Source: Nocardia arizonensis
Lineage (GTDB): Bacteria > Actinomycetota > Actinomycetes > Mycobacteriales > Mycobacteriaceae
Reading direction: 5' to 3'
DNA length: 64,000 bases
Assembly (NCBI RefSeq): GCF_001310275.1
Contig: NZ_LGYZ01000088.1
Span: 1-64,000 of the forward strand
Both the position numbers and the translations under genes were made by a program. Of this stretch, positions 16,229 through 26,413 are shown piece after piece. Numbering within the stretch: the stretch's first letter is position 1; each line of letters opens with the position of its first letter. The notes under the pieces were generated by a model that saw only the letters and a list, made by a program, of their open reading frames with translations, searched no databases and had not been told where the DNA came from.

Positions 16229-17305
16229 TCACTTGTGCACGCGGCGGATATAGAGCAGCTTGTCGCCCGCCTCGATGGCGTCCACCGCGGGTTCGCCGAC
16301 TCGGTGCAGATCGCCGTCGCGCACCACACCGAGCACGATATCGCTGAGATGCCGCGGTGATCCGCCGATCTCGGACGGTTCCACATCGCGTTCGGCGACC
16401 GCGAACCCCTGCTCCGGGGTCAGCAGATCCTCCATGATCTCCACGACCGTCGGGGTGGTGGTCGCGATGCCGAGCAGCCTGCCCGCGGTCTCGGAGGACA
16501 CCACCACCGAATCCGCGCCCGATTGGCGCAGCAGGTGGGTGTTCTCGGCCTCGCGGATGGCGACCACGATCTTGGCGGTCTTGTTGAGTTCGCGCGCGGT
16601 CAGGGTGACCAGCACCGCGGTGTCGTCGCGGTTCGTCGCGACCACCACCGACGCGGCGTTCTGCACACTCGCCAGGCGCAGGACGTCGGACTGGGTGGCC
16701 GACCCGTGCACCGTTACCAGACCCGCGTTGCCCGCCGCTTCCAGCGCCAGGGCGTCGGTGTCGACCACGACGACGTCGGCGTGCTGGACGCCGTCGGCCA
16801 CCATCGCGTCGATCGCGGTTCTGCCCTTGGTTCCGTAGCCGACGACCACGGTGTGATTGCGCACGCTGTGCCTCCAACGCTGGATCTTGAATGCCTGTCG
16901 GGAACGCTCGGTGAGCACGCTGATGGTCGTACCGACGAGCACGATGAGGAAAAGCACGCGCAATGGCGTGATGATGACGATATTGGTCAGTCGCGCGGTA
17001 GGCGACTCCGGCGCGATATCGCCGTAACCGGTGGTCGAAAGGGAGACCGTGGCGTAGTAGAAGGCATCGAGGAAGGAGATGTCCTCGCCTGCGTTGTCGC
17101 GGTAGCCGTCGCGGCCCAAATACACCACCAGCGCCGCGGCGAACAGCAATCCGACGGCGAACAGCACGCGCCGGACCAGCGAAACCCACGGACTCGTCTG
17201 CGTCTCGGGGATGCGCAGCATGCCAACCAGCGCGAAATCCGGGCGGCCCGATACGCCGTGCCCGCGCGAGCGCCCTCCGAAGTCACCCGACACCGGTGTC
17301 ACCAT
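16229..17305 (-). CDS. Two-TM potassium channel with TrkA-N/RCK domains (Rv3200c-like)
   Basis: The 358-residue protein has a first membrane helix (VLFAVGLLFAAALVVYL), a pore loop with the selectivity filter TTGYGD, a second helix (VLFLIVLVGTTISVL), then a Rossmann RCK domain (VVVGYGTKGRTAIDAM) and a C-terminal TrkA-C domain. This architecture matches MthK-like ligand-gated potassium channels. The ATG at 17305 gives the full frame, but an ATG at 17221 (MLRIPETQTSP) would also leave the channel intact; neither has a strong ribosome site. It lies 37 bp downstream of nudC's start on the same strand. Confidence 0.88.
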   Translation of the reverse strand: MVTPVSGDFGGRSRGHGVSGRPDFALVGMLRIPETQTSPWVSLVRRVLFAVGLLFAAALVVYLGRDGYRDNAGEDISFLDAFYYATVSLSTTGYGDIAPESPTARLTNIVIITPLRVLFLIVLVGTTISVLTERSRQAFKIQRWRHSVRNHTVVVGYGTKGRTAIDAMVADGVQHADVVVVDTDALALEAAGNAGLVTVHGSATQSDVLRLASVQNAASVVVATNRDDTAVLVTLTARELNKTAKIVVAIREAENTHLLRQSGADSVVVSSETAGRLLGIATTTPTVVEIMEDLLTPEQGFAVAERDVEPSEIGGSPRHLSDIVLGVVRDGDLHRVGEPAVDAIEAGDKLLYIRRVHK

Positions 17306-17487
17306 CCCTGCCGCTGCTCGAACCGGCCAACTCCGGCATCACCTGTACCTCCGGCACAGGACGGGAGCCTACCCGGTCGGCGCACTACCGATCGGCCTCG
17401 ACGCGAACGCCCGGTGAATGTCAGGGTGAGCACGGTCGACAGCGCGTCCCTCCGCCGGGCGGCCCCGTGAGGTGCGGCGGTGACCGG

Positions 17488-20400
17488 TCATCGGCGCGGC
17501 GGGGCGGAGGTCTTGATGAGTTCGGCGAGTTCGGCGGGCCCGGGCAGGTTCGAGGGGGCGACGGTACGGCCCGATCGCACGTAATGGAAGGCCGCGCCGA
17601 TTTTCTCGAGCATCACGGACTCGCTCGCGCCGGTGCGCGCCGCCATCAACCGAGCCAACGCCACCCGGTAGATCGCCAACTGCACGGCGACGGCGGGTTC
17701 GTCGTCGGGTCCCGGCTCCGCGCCGGTCTTCCAGTCCACCACGGTCCACCCGCCGTCCGGCTCGGCGAACACCGCGTCCATGCGACCGCGAATGACGGTG
17801 CCCGCGATGGAGGTCTCGAAGGCGACCTCCACCTCCAGCGGACTGCGATGCGCCCACGGCGAATCCAGGAACGCGTCCTGCATCCTGGTCAGATCGGTAT
17901 CGGCATGCGCGTCGACGGTCTCCGGTTCGCCCGCACCGGGCAGTTCGTCCAGCCCGATCAGCCGCGAACCGGCGAACCAGCGCTGCACCCACGCGTGGAA
18001 CGCGGTGCCACGGCGCGCCAATGGATTGGGCGGGAACGGCAGCGGACGGCGCAGCCTGCGGGCGAGTTTCACCGGATCGGCGCGCATCTCCACCAGCGCG
18101 GTCGCCGGGATCTGGCCCGGAAGTTCGACCTCTCGCGCCACCGCGCCGATCGCCTCGAATTCGGCAAGGAGGGCGTCGACATCCTTCGCCCACCCGTCGG
18201 GGTCGTCCGTATCGCCGCCGAATTCGGCGGGCGGTGTGACCTCGGCGGGGCGGTGCTCCCGCGATGCCGGTGCGGCCGTGGCGTCGTCGGGCAGCGGATG
18301 GTGGTCGTCGGGCGGATAGTCCTCCGGCGGGGGTTCGAAATCCTCGATAGGCCAGATGTATTCGCCTCCCGGCTGCGCCGAGTCGGGTTCCGGGAGAATG
18401 TCGGACTCCGACGGCGCGGCTGCCGGACGGTTTCGTCCGGTGGGGCCGAAGGGGTCGTGCGCGTCATCGAGGTCGGTGCCGCCGGTGTCGGGCGAACCGG
18501 GCGGCGCGGTGGCGGGTTCGGGGGGATCGCGGAGGGCGGCAAGGGCGGCGCGGACGAGGGCGGCTCCCTCCTCGACGGGACCGCGTCGGGGGCCGAGCGG
18601 GTCGCGGGGCCACTGCGCGGTGGGCGGGTTGTCGGTGAACGGGTTGACCGCCTCGGGTGGGGGCGGGTCGTCCCAGCGGACGATGTCGACGGCGCCGTGG
18701 ACCGGGCCGCCGGGGGTTTCGGCCGCGGCCCGGAGGTCGCGGAGGAAATCGGAGGGGCCCTTGGGTTTGGAGCCGGTCTCGGCCCAGTGGTGCGCCGAGA
18801 TCAGCAGGACGCGTTCGGTTCTGGTGACGGCCACGTAGAACAGTCGGCGTTCTTCATCGATCCGGCGACGCTCGAGTGCTTCCTTGTGTGCCTTGATGGC
18901 GCGCTCGAGGTCGGAACGGTCGGACAGATCGGACAGGTCGAGCACCGGGACGCCCTCGGCGGCGTCGTCCTGAACGCGGTCGCCGCGCAGGGCGGTCGGG
19001 AGTTCGGCGAGCGCGCCAAGCCAGGTGCCCGCGGCGGCGCCGGAGGGGAATACGCCCCGAACCACGTGCGGGACCGCCACGACCTCCCATTCCAGCCCCT
19101 TGGCGGCGTGCACCGTGAGCACCTGCACTCGATCGCGCGCGACCTCAACCTCACCCGGCTCCAAACCGTTCTCCACCGATTCCGCCGCCGCGAGGAAGGC
19201 GAGCAGACCGCCGAGGGACGCGCCGGAATCGGCGGCGTACCCGGCGACGACCTCGGCGAAGGCGTCCAGATGTTCTCGGCCCGCACCGGAGCCCGCCACC
19301 GCGCGGCGCGCCTGTGCCTCCACCCCGACGCCGATGGTGCGCTCCACATCGGCGACCAACTCGGTCAGTGGCTGTCCGCTGCGCTCCCGCAAGGCCGACA
19401 GTTCTCGACCGAGCAGCTCGATGCGCTCGTATCCTGACTCCGAATACCGTTGCGCCGGACCGGGATCAGCGATGGCATCGGCCAGCCCGGCCTGTTCCGC
19501 GGGTTCGGGAGCGACCTCGCGCAGCGCCTCGGCGAGGGTGGCGCCGTCGGTGATCTCCGCGGTCGACGCGCCCGACAATCTGCTGATCGACAGTTCGCGC
19601 GCCCGGCTCGCAAGCGCCGCGATATCGGAAAGCCCTATGCGCCAGCGGGCTCCGGTGAGTATGCGCATGGCCGCGCTGCCCGCGGCGGGTTCGGCGATCA
19701 ACCGCAGGGTGGCGACGATGTCGGCGACCTCGGGTGTGGCCAGCAGTCCGCCGAGTCCGACGATCTCCACCGGCAGTCCCCGCTCGCGCAGCGCTTCGGC
19801 CAGCGGCGCGGCATCGGCGTTGCGGCGCACCAGCACCGCCGAGGTGGGCGGCGTCTCACCTACCTCGCGCCGCGTCGCCCACTCGGCGGCGATCCGCTCG
19901 GCGATCCAATCCCGTTCCTGCGCAATGGTTTCCCACAGCGCGAAGGCGACCGGCCCGGATTCCGCGCCGGGTCTGGCCCGCAGCGCGTCCACCGTCACGC
20001 CCCCGCTGTCGAGCGCCACGCGCCGCAAGGGTTCGGCCACCAGATTCGCCAATGCCAGCGCCTCGGGCGGATTACGCCAACTCGTCAGCAGCGGCAGGGT
20101 CGGCGCGGGAACACCGGGCGCACCGGGGAAGTCGGTGGCGAAGCGAGGCAGATTGGCCGCCGAAGCTCCGCGCCAGCCGTAGATGGACTGCATCGGGTCA
20201 CCTACCGCCGTCACCGCCAACCGCCCCATTCCCCGACCACCGGCGGCGTCGTCGCGACCGGTGACCGAGGCCGCATCGTCCGGGACCGCGTCGTCCGAGG
20301 CCGCGTCGCCGCGCGCGGGGGGCGGGAAGGGCGCGGTTCCGCCGAAGAGGGCGGCCAGCAGGATGCGTTGGGCGTGGCCGGTGTCCTGGTATTCGTCGAG

Positions 20401-21243
20401 CAGGACCAGGCGGAAGCGTTCGCGTTCGGCGATGCCGACTTCGGGATGGTCGGCGGCGAGGCGGGCGGCCAGCGACATCTGGGCGCCGAAATCGAGGGCG
20501 CCGCGGCGGCGCAGGGCGGCGTGCAGTTGACCGACCAGCGGCAGCAGGGCCACGCGTTCGCGCTGGACCTGGAGCGGGCCGAGTAGCGCCTGACTCGGTC
20601 CGCCGCGCTGACGCGGTCCGGGCGGCAGGGTGTGCACCAGCTTCTCGAGTTCGGCGTGCGCCTCGGCCAGTTGTTCGGGTTCGACCAGGTGTTCGGCGAG
20701 CTGTCCCGACAGCGCGAGCACGGCCTCGGTCACCGAGACCGGTGTGCGCTCGGTATCGAGGTCGCCGTCCCAGGCGCGCACCACCTGATGCGCCACCTGC
20801 CACAGCTGTGTCTCGGTGAGCAGCACCGACGACGGTTCGACCGGCAGCAGCAGGCCGTGCTGGGTGAGCAGCCGTCCCGCGTAGGAGTGATAGGTGCTGA
20901 TCTCGGGCTCGGACGCGGACAGCCGGGTCCGCAACTCCCCGCTCGGGTCCAGTTCCCGCAGCAACGGCGCGCCCGCCAAGCGCGCCAGCCGGGTCCGAAT
21001 ACGAGAGGTCAACTGCTGCGCGGCTTTTCGGGTGAAAGTGAGACCGAGCACCTGATCGGGGGTCACCAGCCGATTGGCCACCATCCACACCACCCGGGCG
21101 GCCATCGTCTCGGTCTTGCCCGCCCCCGCCCCGGCCACGACCAGCGTCGGGCCCGCGGGCGCGGCGATGACCGCCGCCTGCTCATCGGTAGGCGGCGGCA
21201 ACCCAAGAGCCTGCGCCAACCGATGCGGTGTCACCACCACCAT
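17488..21243 (-). CDS. adnB: AdnB subunit of the AdnAB helicase-nuclease
   Basis: This 1251-residue UvrD-like helicase with a C-terminal RecB-family nuclease is the lead motor of the mycobacterial double-strand-break resection machine. Walker A is AGAGAGKTETMAAR, motif II LLDEYQDTGHAQR, and motif V VLTVHAAKGLEWEVV. The nuclease signature is GRMDAVF, then VVDWKTG, then QLAIYR. A Pro/Asp/Glu-rich low-complexity stretch (about residues 900-1010) joins the halves. The ATG at 21243 is supported by GAGGGG seven bases upstream; an in-frame GTG at 21249 is too close to it. The gene lies 273 bp after the adnA stop. Confidence 0.93.
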   Translation of the reverse strand: MVVVTPHRLAQALGLPPPTDEQAAVIAAPAGPTLVVAGAGAGKTETMAARVVWMVANRLVTPDQVLGLTFTRKAAQQLTSRIRTRLARLAGAPLLRELDPSGELRTRLSASEPEISTYHSYAGRLLTQHGLLLPVEPSSVLLTETQLWQVAHQVVRAWDGDLDTERTPVSVTEAVLALSGQLAEHLVEPEQLAEAHAELEKLVHTLPPGPRQRGGPSQALLGPLQVQRERVALLPLVGQLHAALRRRGALDFGAQMSLAARLAADHPEVGIAERERFRLVLLDEYQDTGHAQRILLAALFGGTAPFPPPARGDAASDDAVPDDAASVTGRDDAAGGRGMGRLAVTAVGDPMQSIYGWRGASAANLPRFATDFPGAPGVPAPTLPLLTSWRNPPEALALANLVAEPLRRVALDSGGVTVDALRARPGAESGPVAFALWETIAQERDWIAERIAAEWATRREVGETPPTSAVLVRRNADAAPLAEALRERGLPVEIVGLGGLLATPEVADIVATLRLIAEPAAGSAAMRILTGARWRIGLSDIAALASRARELSISRLSGASTAEITDGATLAEALREVAPEPAEQAGLADAIADPGPAQRYSESGYERIELLGRELSALRERSGQPLTELVADVERTIGVGVEAQARRAVAGSGAGREHLDAFAEVVAGYAADSGASLGGLLAFLAAAESVENGLEPGEVEVARDRVQVLTVHAAKGLEWEVVAVPHVVRGVFPSGAAAGTWLGALAELPTALRGDRVQDDAAEGVPVLDLSDLSDRSDLERAIKAHKEALERRRIDEERRLFYVAVTRTERVLLISAHHWAETGSKPKGPSDFLRDLRAAAETPGGPVHGAVDIVRWDDPPPPEAVNPFTDNPPTAQWPRDPLGPRRGPVEEGAALVRAALAALRDPPEPATAPPGSPDTGGTDLDDAHDPFGPTGRNRPAAAPSESDILPEPDSAQPGGEYIWPIEDFEPPPEDYPPDDHHPLPDDATAAPASREHRPAEVTPPAEFGGDTDDPDGWAKDVDALLAEFEAIGAVAREVELPGQIPATALVEMRADPVKLARRLRRPLPFPPNPLARRGTAFHAWVQRWFAGSRLIGLDELPGAGEPETVDAHADTDLTRMQDAFLDSPWAHRSPLEVEVAFETSIAGTVIRGRMDAVFAEPDGGWTVVDWKTGAEPGPDDEPAVAVQLAIYRVALARLMAARTGASESVMLEKIGAAFHYVRSGRTVAPSNLPGPAELAELIKTSAPPRR

Positions 21244-21516
21244 CGGCACACCCCTCGGCGCACGTCCCGCGCGACCCCGACCGGGCCGAACCCGACGACG
21301 GGACCACCGCCGCCCGGGTCCGCGACGGGTCGCTCGTACCCGACCGCCGCCTGCTTCGTCCGGGCGGCGGCTACGACGGGGGGAAGGTGATGCCCGGGGG
21401 TCGACGGCGGCGGGGTCGACGGGCCGGGGATCACTCGATTCATCACCACACTCTCGCAGATGTACGGACGGGAGCGGCCGGGACGTGTGCGGGAAACGGG
21501 GTGTGCGGCGGCGGGG

Positions 21517-24500
21517 TCATTCGTCGGTGACCTGGCGACCCGTGTCCTGTACCGGACAGCTTCCGCGGACCGCGCAGTGGCGGCAGCCGTCGTTGCGCAT
21601 GGCGAGGTAGCTTGGGCCTCGGGTGGCCGCGGCGGCGTCGTGGATGGTGTCGCGCCAGGTATCGAGTGCCTCGGCGTCGAGGGGTTGCTGTACGCGTTCG
21701 GTGGCGCCGTCGCGGCTGGGTTTGGCGACGTAGACCAGTCGCGCGCCGCCGGGTTCGCCCGGATCGGCCGCGGTTTCGTCGGATGCGCCGCCGAGGGCTC
21801 CGAAGGCGGCGGCGACCTGGTAGGTGGCGAGTTGGGCGTGGTCGGCGGCGGCCTGTTTGGTGACGGGGGTCTTGCCGGTCTTGACATCGACGATGACGAA
21901 ACGGCCGAAGGCATCGCGTTCGAGACGGTCGACGCGGCCCTTGATGCGCACCGGGGGCTCGTCCTCGTCACGGGCGGGCAGTTCACAGTCGACGGGCACC
22001 TCGACACCGGCCTGGGTGAGTTCTCCGCGGGTATTGCGGACCCAGGCCATGAAGGTCTCCAGCATGGCCTCGGTGCGGCGCAGTTCCTGGCGCGAGTGCC
22101 AGCCGGTGCCGGGATCGACGGCGCGCCAGGTGCGTTCCAGGGCGGCCCGCACCTGGGCCTCGGGTACCCGACCCGCCAGCGCCTGGACCAGGGTGTGCAC
22201 CAGATTGCCGGTGACCGCGTGCGGATTGTCACCGTCGGTGCCGCCATTGCGTTCCAACGCCCACCGCAGCGGGCAGGTGCGCAGCAGTTCCACCGTCGAC
22301 GGCGACAGCGCCACCGGCGACGCGGTGTCCTCCCACAGCGGCCGGGCGGAGCTGAGTTCGCCGGTGCCGTACCAGTCGTCGGGGTGGGTGCCCGGCACGC
22401 CCGCCGCCGCGAGGCGCGCGAGTTGGTGCGCCGCGCGGGCCCGACGCCCCGGGTCGGCATCGCTGTCGCAGACCACGCCGCGCAGGTCGGCGACGAGTGC
22501 GTGCATCACCAGCGCGCGGCCGGGATCGACTACGGGCAGCGCGCCGGGTTCACCGCCGCCGTCGTCGTGACCGAGCAGTTCGCCGAGGAAGCGCGACGGG
22601 ACGAGATCGCGTTCCCCCGTGACGGATTCGACCGCCGTGACCAGCAGCGAGTACCGCGCGCGACTACAGGCCACCAGCAGCAGCCTGCGTTCCTCGGCCA
22701 GGATCGGCGCGGATCGGCTCACGTGCTCGCCGAGGGGTTCGATACCCGCGGCGAGATCCACGAGATCCTCGGTATGCAGCAGGGTGCCGCGCGGGCGCGT
22801 ATTCGGCCAGATGCCCTCTTGGACGGCGGCCACGGCCACCACATCCCATTCCCGGCCCGCCGCGGCGTGCGCGCTCACCAGTGCGACGGCCTCACCCGGC
22901 GCGGTCAGCGGTGCGGTGTCCTGCGGAATCTCCTGCTGGACGAGGTATTCGACGAATCCTTCGACACTGGCGCGCGGCAATCGGTCGACGTAGGCCGCGG
23001 CGGCGTCGAACAGTCCGACGGCGGCGTCGAGATCCCGATCGGCCTGCATCCCCACCGCCCCACCGCGTTCGGACTGCCCCACCCAGCGCCGTTCCAGTCG
23101 CGAGGCGGTCCACAGCGCCCACAGCACCTCCTCGAGCCCCGCCCCGCGCCGCCTCGCCGTGCGCGCGCGCTCGAGCGCGGTCAGTACCCGCCGCAGCGGC
23201 GCGGACTCGACCTCGGTGAGCCCGTCCATCAGGACATCCGCGCCGGTCCCGACGAGCAGATCGCGCAGCACCTCCGCCGAGGACCGGTCACCGAGCGGAA
23301 CCTGTTGCGCGGGTTCGCTATCGACGGGCGATTCGCTCCCGTCGATATCGGCCCGCTTGCGCGGCGACAGATCACGTCGGGCCAGCCGAGCCAGCCATTC
23401 GGGCCGGTCCGCATCCCCGCTCGGACGCGAATCAGCGGCGTCGGCCGGTTCCTCGAACTCGAGCCCCCAGTCGATCTCGCTGTCGTGCCGAAGCGATTCC
23501 GTCGGATCGTGCGCGACCCACTCGGGATCACCGGCGGCCGCACCGTCGTCCTCGGGCGGACCCGCGAGTTCGTCCTCCTCGGACGCGGGCGCGTCACCGA
23601 GCACGCCGATCTCGCCCGACCCACGCCGCACCCGGCTCCGCGCGCGTTCGAATTCCAGCACACTGCGCCGGATTCCGCGCCGCAGGCGGCGGAGGGCGAT
23701 CTGGTCCGCGCCACCGAGCGGGCCGCCGAGAAGATCGAGCGCGTCTTCGGCGGAGAACAGTCCGGGGTCGGGGCCGCGTTCGCCCGCGAGCAGAGCGCGC
23801 AGTGCAAGCAGCATCCACGCCGCACCGCGCCGTCGGGCCAGCGGGATGGCGAGGGCGGGCTGTTGGACGGGGACCCCGGCGGCGAGCAGAGCGCGGCGCA
23901 GCGGCGCCAGTGAGAGCGGTACCGACCGGACGATGACCGCCATGCGTGACCACGGCACGCCCGCCGTGAGGTGTGCGCGCCGCAAGTGGTCGGCGATGAG
24001 CGCGGCCTCTTTGGCCGGGGTGGCGAGGACCCGCACGCGCACCGCCGCGCCGCGATCATCGGGACGTTCGGGTACGGGGAACCGGTGCGGGGGTGCGCCG
24101 GGGAGGCGGGCGGCGATTCGGGCGATGGCGGCGCGCACGGGCGGACTCGCCCGGTGACTCTCGTGCAGGACGATGCGCCGCTGCTCGGGAATGTCCGGGT
24201 CGGTGAGGAAGCCCGCGTCCGCACCGCGGAAGGTGAATACGGCCTGGTCGGGATCGCCCGCGACCACGGCGATATGCGAGGCGCCGCCGATGACCCGCAC
24301 CAGCAGCGCGGCCTGCGGGTCGAGATGTTGGGCGTCGTCGACCAGCAGGTATCGGATTCGGGCGCGCTCGGCGGCCAGCAGGTCCGCGTCGCAGGCGAGC
24401 GCGTCCAGTGCCGCGCCGACGAGTTCGGCGGCGTCGAGGGCGGGCGCGGTGGCCTCGGGCGCTTCGACGCCCACCGACCAGCGCAGGAGCATGGCCTGCT

Positions 24501-25215
24501 CGTATCGCACGGCGAAATGTCCGGCGGCGACCCATTCCGGGCGGTCGTGCGCGCGACCGAGGCGCACGAGTTCCTCGGGGCCGATGCCGCGTTCGGTGGC
24601 GCGCAGCATGAGATCGCGCAACTGTTCGGCGAAGCCGCCGAGGGCGAGTGCGGGCTGGAGCCGTTCGGGCCACAGATTCGTCGCGCCCGCGGCGATATCG
24701 GTGAGGTCGCCGCGCAGCATTTCCCGCAGCACCGCGTCCTGTTCGGCGCCGGTCAGCAATCGGGGCGGCGGATTGCCGTGCGCGAGAGCGTGTCTGCGCA
24801 GTACCGCGAAGGCGTAGGAGTGCACGGTGCGGACCAGCGGTTCCCTGGTCGCGCCCGGTACACCGCCCTCGTTTCCGTCGTCGGAGGTCAGTCGCAGTGT
24901 GATGGCGTCGCGCACCGCGGCGGCGGCACGCTTTGAATGGGTCAGGACCAGTACCGATTCCGGATCGGCGCCCTCGGCGATGCGCGCGGCGGCGAGATCG
25001 ACCAGCAGCGAGGTCTTCCCGGTGCCGGGCCCGCCGAGGACCTGCCACGGCCGGAATCCGGGCCGCACCGGACCCACCTGCCGGTGCGCCTCGAACAGCG
25101 GGCGCAGTTCGGCGCCCCAGAGCCTCGCTCCGGGGAGCGCCGCAGTCCGGCGAACCAGTCGCACGGCGCTATCCGATCGCACCACGCGGGCTATTGCAGC
25201 AGACGCGACCGACAC
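21517..25215 (-). CDS. adnA: AdnA subunit of the AdnAB helicase-nuclease
   Basis: About 1232 residues. Walker A is LGGPGTGKTSLLVDLA, motif II LLVDDAQHLDPQAA and motif III VVAGDPDQAVFTFRGA. The C-terminal nuclease has KGRVDRLERD and VIVDVKTGKTPV. Cysteines flanking the nuclease (LLRTCPLRW and DGCRHCAVRGSC) match the iron-sulfur clamp of AddB/AdnA-type nucleases. A long acidic insert lies in the middle. The GTG at 25215 is the best start by length; the frame continues upstream antisense to lipV. Unlike the usual tight arrangement, a 273-bp stretch separates it from adnB (21244-21516); I see no gene there. Confidence 0.9.
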   Translation of the reverse strand: MSVASAAIARVVRSDSAVRLVRRTAALPGARLWGAELRPLFEAHRQVGPVRPGFRPWQVLGGPGTGKTSLLVDLAAARIAEGADPESVLVLTHSKRAAAAVRDAITLRLTSDDGNEGGVPGATREPLVRTVHSYAFAVLRRHALAHGNPPPRLLTGAEQDAVLREMLRGDLTDIAAGATNLWPERLQPALALGGFAEQLRDLMLRATERGIGPEELVRLGRAHDRPEWVAAGHFAVRYEQAMLLRWSVGVEAPEATAPALDAAELVGAALDALACDADLLAAERARIRYLLVDDAQHLDPQAALLVRVIGGASHIAVVAGDPDQAVFTFRGADAGFLTDPDIPEQRRIVLHESHRASPPVRAAIARIAARLPGAPPHRFPVPERPDDRGAAVRVRVLATPAKEAALIADHLRRAHLTAGVPWSRMAVIVRSVPLSLAPLRRALLAAGVPVQQPALAIPLARRRGAAWMLLALRALLAGERGPDPGLFSAEDALDLLGGPLGGADQIALRRLRRGIRRSVLEFERARSRVRRGSGEIGVLGDAPASEEDELAGPPEDDGAAAGDPEWVAHDPTESLRHDSEIDWGLEFEEPADAADSRPSGDADRPEWLARLARRDLSPRKRADIDGSESPVDSEPAQQVPLGDRSSAEVLRDLLVGTGADVLMDGLTEVESAPLRRVLTALERARTARRRGAGLEEVLWALWTASRLERRWVGQSERGGAVGMQADRDLDAAVGLFDAAAAYVDRLPRASVEGFVEYLVQQEIPQDTAPLTAPGEAVALVSAHAAAGREWDVVAVAAVQEGIWPNTRPRGTLLHTEDLVDLAAGIEPLGEHVSRSAPILAEERRLLLVACSRARYSLLVTAVESVTGERDLVPSRFLGELLGHDDGGGEPGALPVVDPGRALVMHALVADLRGVVCDSDADPGRRARAAHQLARLAAAGVPGTHPDDWYGTGELSSARPLWEDTASPVALSPSTVELLRTCPLRWALERNGGTDGDNPHAVTGNLVHTLVQALAGRVPEAQVRAALERTWRAVDPGTGWHSRQELRRTEAMLETFMAWVRNTRGELTQAGVEVPVDCELPARDEDEPPVRIKGRVDRLERDAFGRFVIVDVKTGKTPVTKQAAADHAQLATYQVAAAFGALGGASDETAADPGEPGGARLVYVAKPSRDGATERVQQPLDAEALDTWRDTIHDAAAATRGPSYLAMRNDGCRHCAVRGSCPVQDTGRQVTDE

Positions 25216-25298
25216 CAGGCCGGGCTGCCCCGCCGCCACGTGACGCAGCGGACACCGCCCCCGGTTGCCCGCCGCCGACCACCTAGCAGAATGACAGC

Positions 25299-26078
25299 GT
25301 GTCGAGCCTTCATGTGCACCGTTTCGGACCCGCCACCGGACCGCTGGTCCTCGCCCTGCACGGGCTGACCGGACACGGAAGACGTTGGGCGACCCTGGCC
25401 GAGCGGCATCTTCCCGATCTGCGCGTCCTCGCTCCCGACCTGCGCGGACACGGTCGTTCGACACCGTTGCCGCCGTGGGATTTCGAACAGGTCGTCGCGG
25501 ATCTGGTGTCCCTGCTCGCCGCCGAGGCCGACGGTCCGGCACTGGTCGTCGGTCATTCCTTCGGCGGTGCGAGCGCGATCCATCTGGCGCACCGTCATCC
25601 CGATCTGGTTCGCGGCCTGGTGCTGCTTGACCCGGCCATCGCCTACGACCCGGTCCGGCTCGAGGACATCGCCCGCAGCACGCTCGCCCACCCCGACTAC
25701 GCCGATGTCGACGCGGCCCGCGCCGACAAACTCGCCAGTTCCTGGGACGAGGTGCCCGCCGACGAACTCGAGGCCGAACTCGCCGAACATCTGGTCCCCA
25801 CCGTCGCGGGACGGGTGGGCTGGCGGATGAGCATGCCCGCGATCACCTCGTACTGGGGTCAGCTCGCGCGCGATTTCGTATTGCCGCCCGCTGATCTGCC
25901 GACCGTGCTCGTGCAGGCCATGAAGGTCGACCCGCCGTTCGTCACACCGCGATTCCGCGCCGCCCTCACCGCACATCTCGGTCCGCGGCTGACCGTGCGC
26001 GAGATGGACTGCGATCACATGGTCGTCCAGGCCCGGCCCGCGCAGGTCGCGGCGTTGGTGCGCGAGGCGCTGGGCTGA
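25299..26078 (+). CDS. lipV: Alpha/beta-hydrolase, LipV-like esterase
   Basis: This 259-residue protein has the hydrolase fold elements HGLTGHGRRW (oxyanion loop), the nucleophile elbow VVGHSFGGASA with Ser, an acid after strand 6, and the catalytic His in MDCDHMVVQ. It has no signal peptide. Rv3203 (LipV) is the positional match: divergent from adnA and followed by the alkyltransferase-like gene. The substrate is unknown; short acyl esters are typical. The GTG at 25299 is the only start compatible with the fold. Its stop overlaps the next start by one base, so the two are probably translated together. Confidence 0.88.
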   Translation: MSSLHVHRFGPATGPLVLALHGLTGHGRRWATLAERHLPDLRVLAPDLRGHGRSTPLPPWDFEQVVADLVSLLAAEADGPALVVGHSFGGASAIHLAHRHPDLVRGLVLLDPAIAYDPVRLEDIARSTLAHPDYADVDAARADKLASSWDEVPADELEAELAEHLVPTVAGRVGWRMSMPAITSYWGQLARDFVLPPADLPTVLVQAMKVDPPFVTPRFRAALTAHLGPRLTVREMDCDHMVVQARPAQVAALVREALG

Positions 26079-26383
26079 TGCCGACCTCCGATGCCGAGAT
26101 AGAACTCGTCCGCGCGCTCGTCGCGCGTATTCCGCCCGGCTCGGTGGCCACCTACGGCGACATCGCGGAGGCCGCCGGACTGTCGACGCCGCGGACCGTG
26201 GGCTGGATCATGCGCACCGATTCCGCGGACCTGCCGTGGCACCGGGTGATCGGCGCAGCGGGCCAACCCGCCGCCCATATCGCGCATCGCCAACTGCGGC
26301 TGCTGGCCGAGGAGGGGGTGCCCGTGCGGGACGGTCGGGTGAATCTGCGGGCCGCACGATTTCGGTTTCGCGAACTTCCGTAG
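26078..26383 (+). CDS. Alkyltransferase-like DNA repair protein (ATL, Rv3204-like)
   Basis: This 101-residue protein matches the DNA-binding half of O6-alkylguanine methyltransferases: VATYGDIAEAAGLSTPRTVG is the recognition region. The active-site motif PCHRV is PWHRV here, with tryptophan in place of the alkyl-accepting cysteine. That substitution defines ATL proteins, which bind alkylated guanine and hand it to nucleotide excision repair instead of repairing it directly. It is coupled to lipV by a 1-bp overlap. Confidence 0.9.
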   Translation: MPTSDAEIELVRALVARIPPGSVATYGDIAEAAGLSTPRTVGWIMRTDSADLPWHRVIGAAGQPAAHIAHRQLRLLAEEGVPVRDGRVNLRAARFRFRELP

Positions 26384-26413
26384 CGCGGGCGGTGTGCCGG
26401 GTTACCGTTGGGT

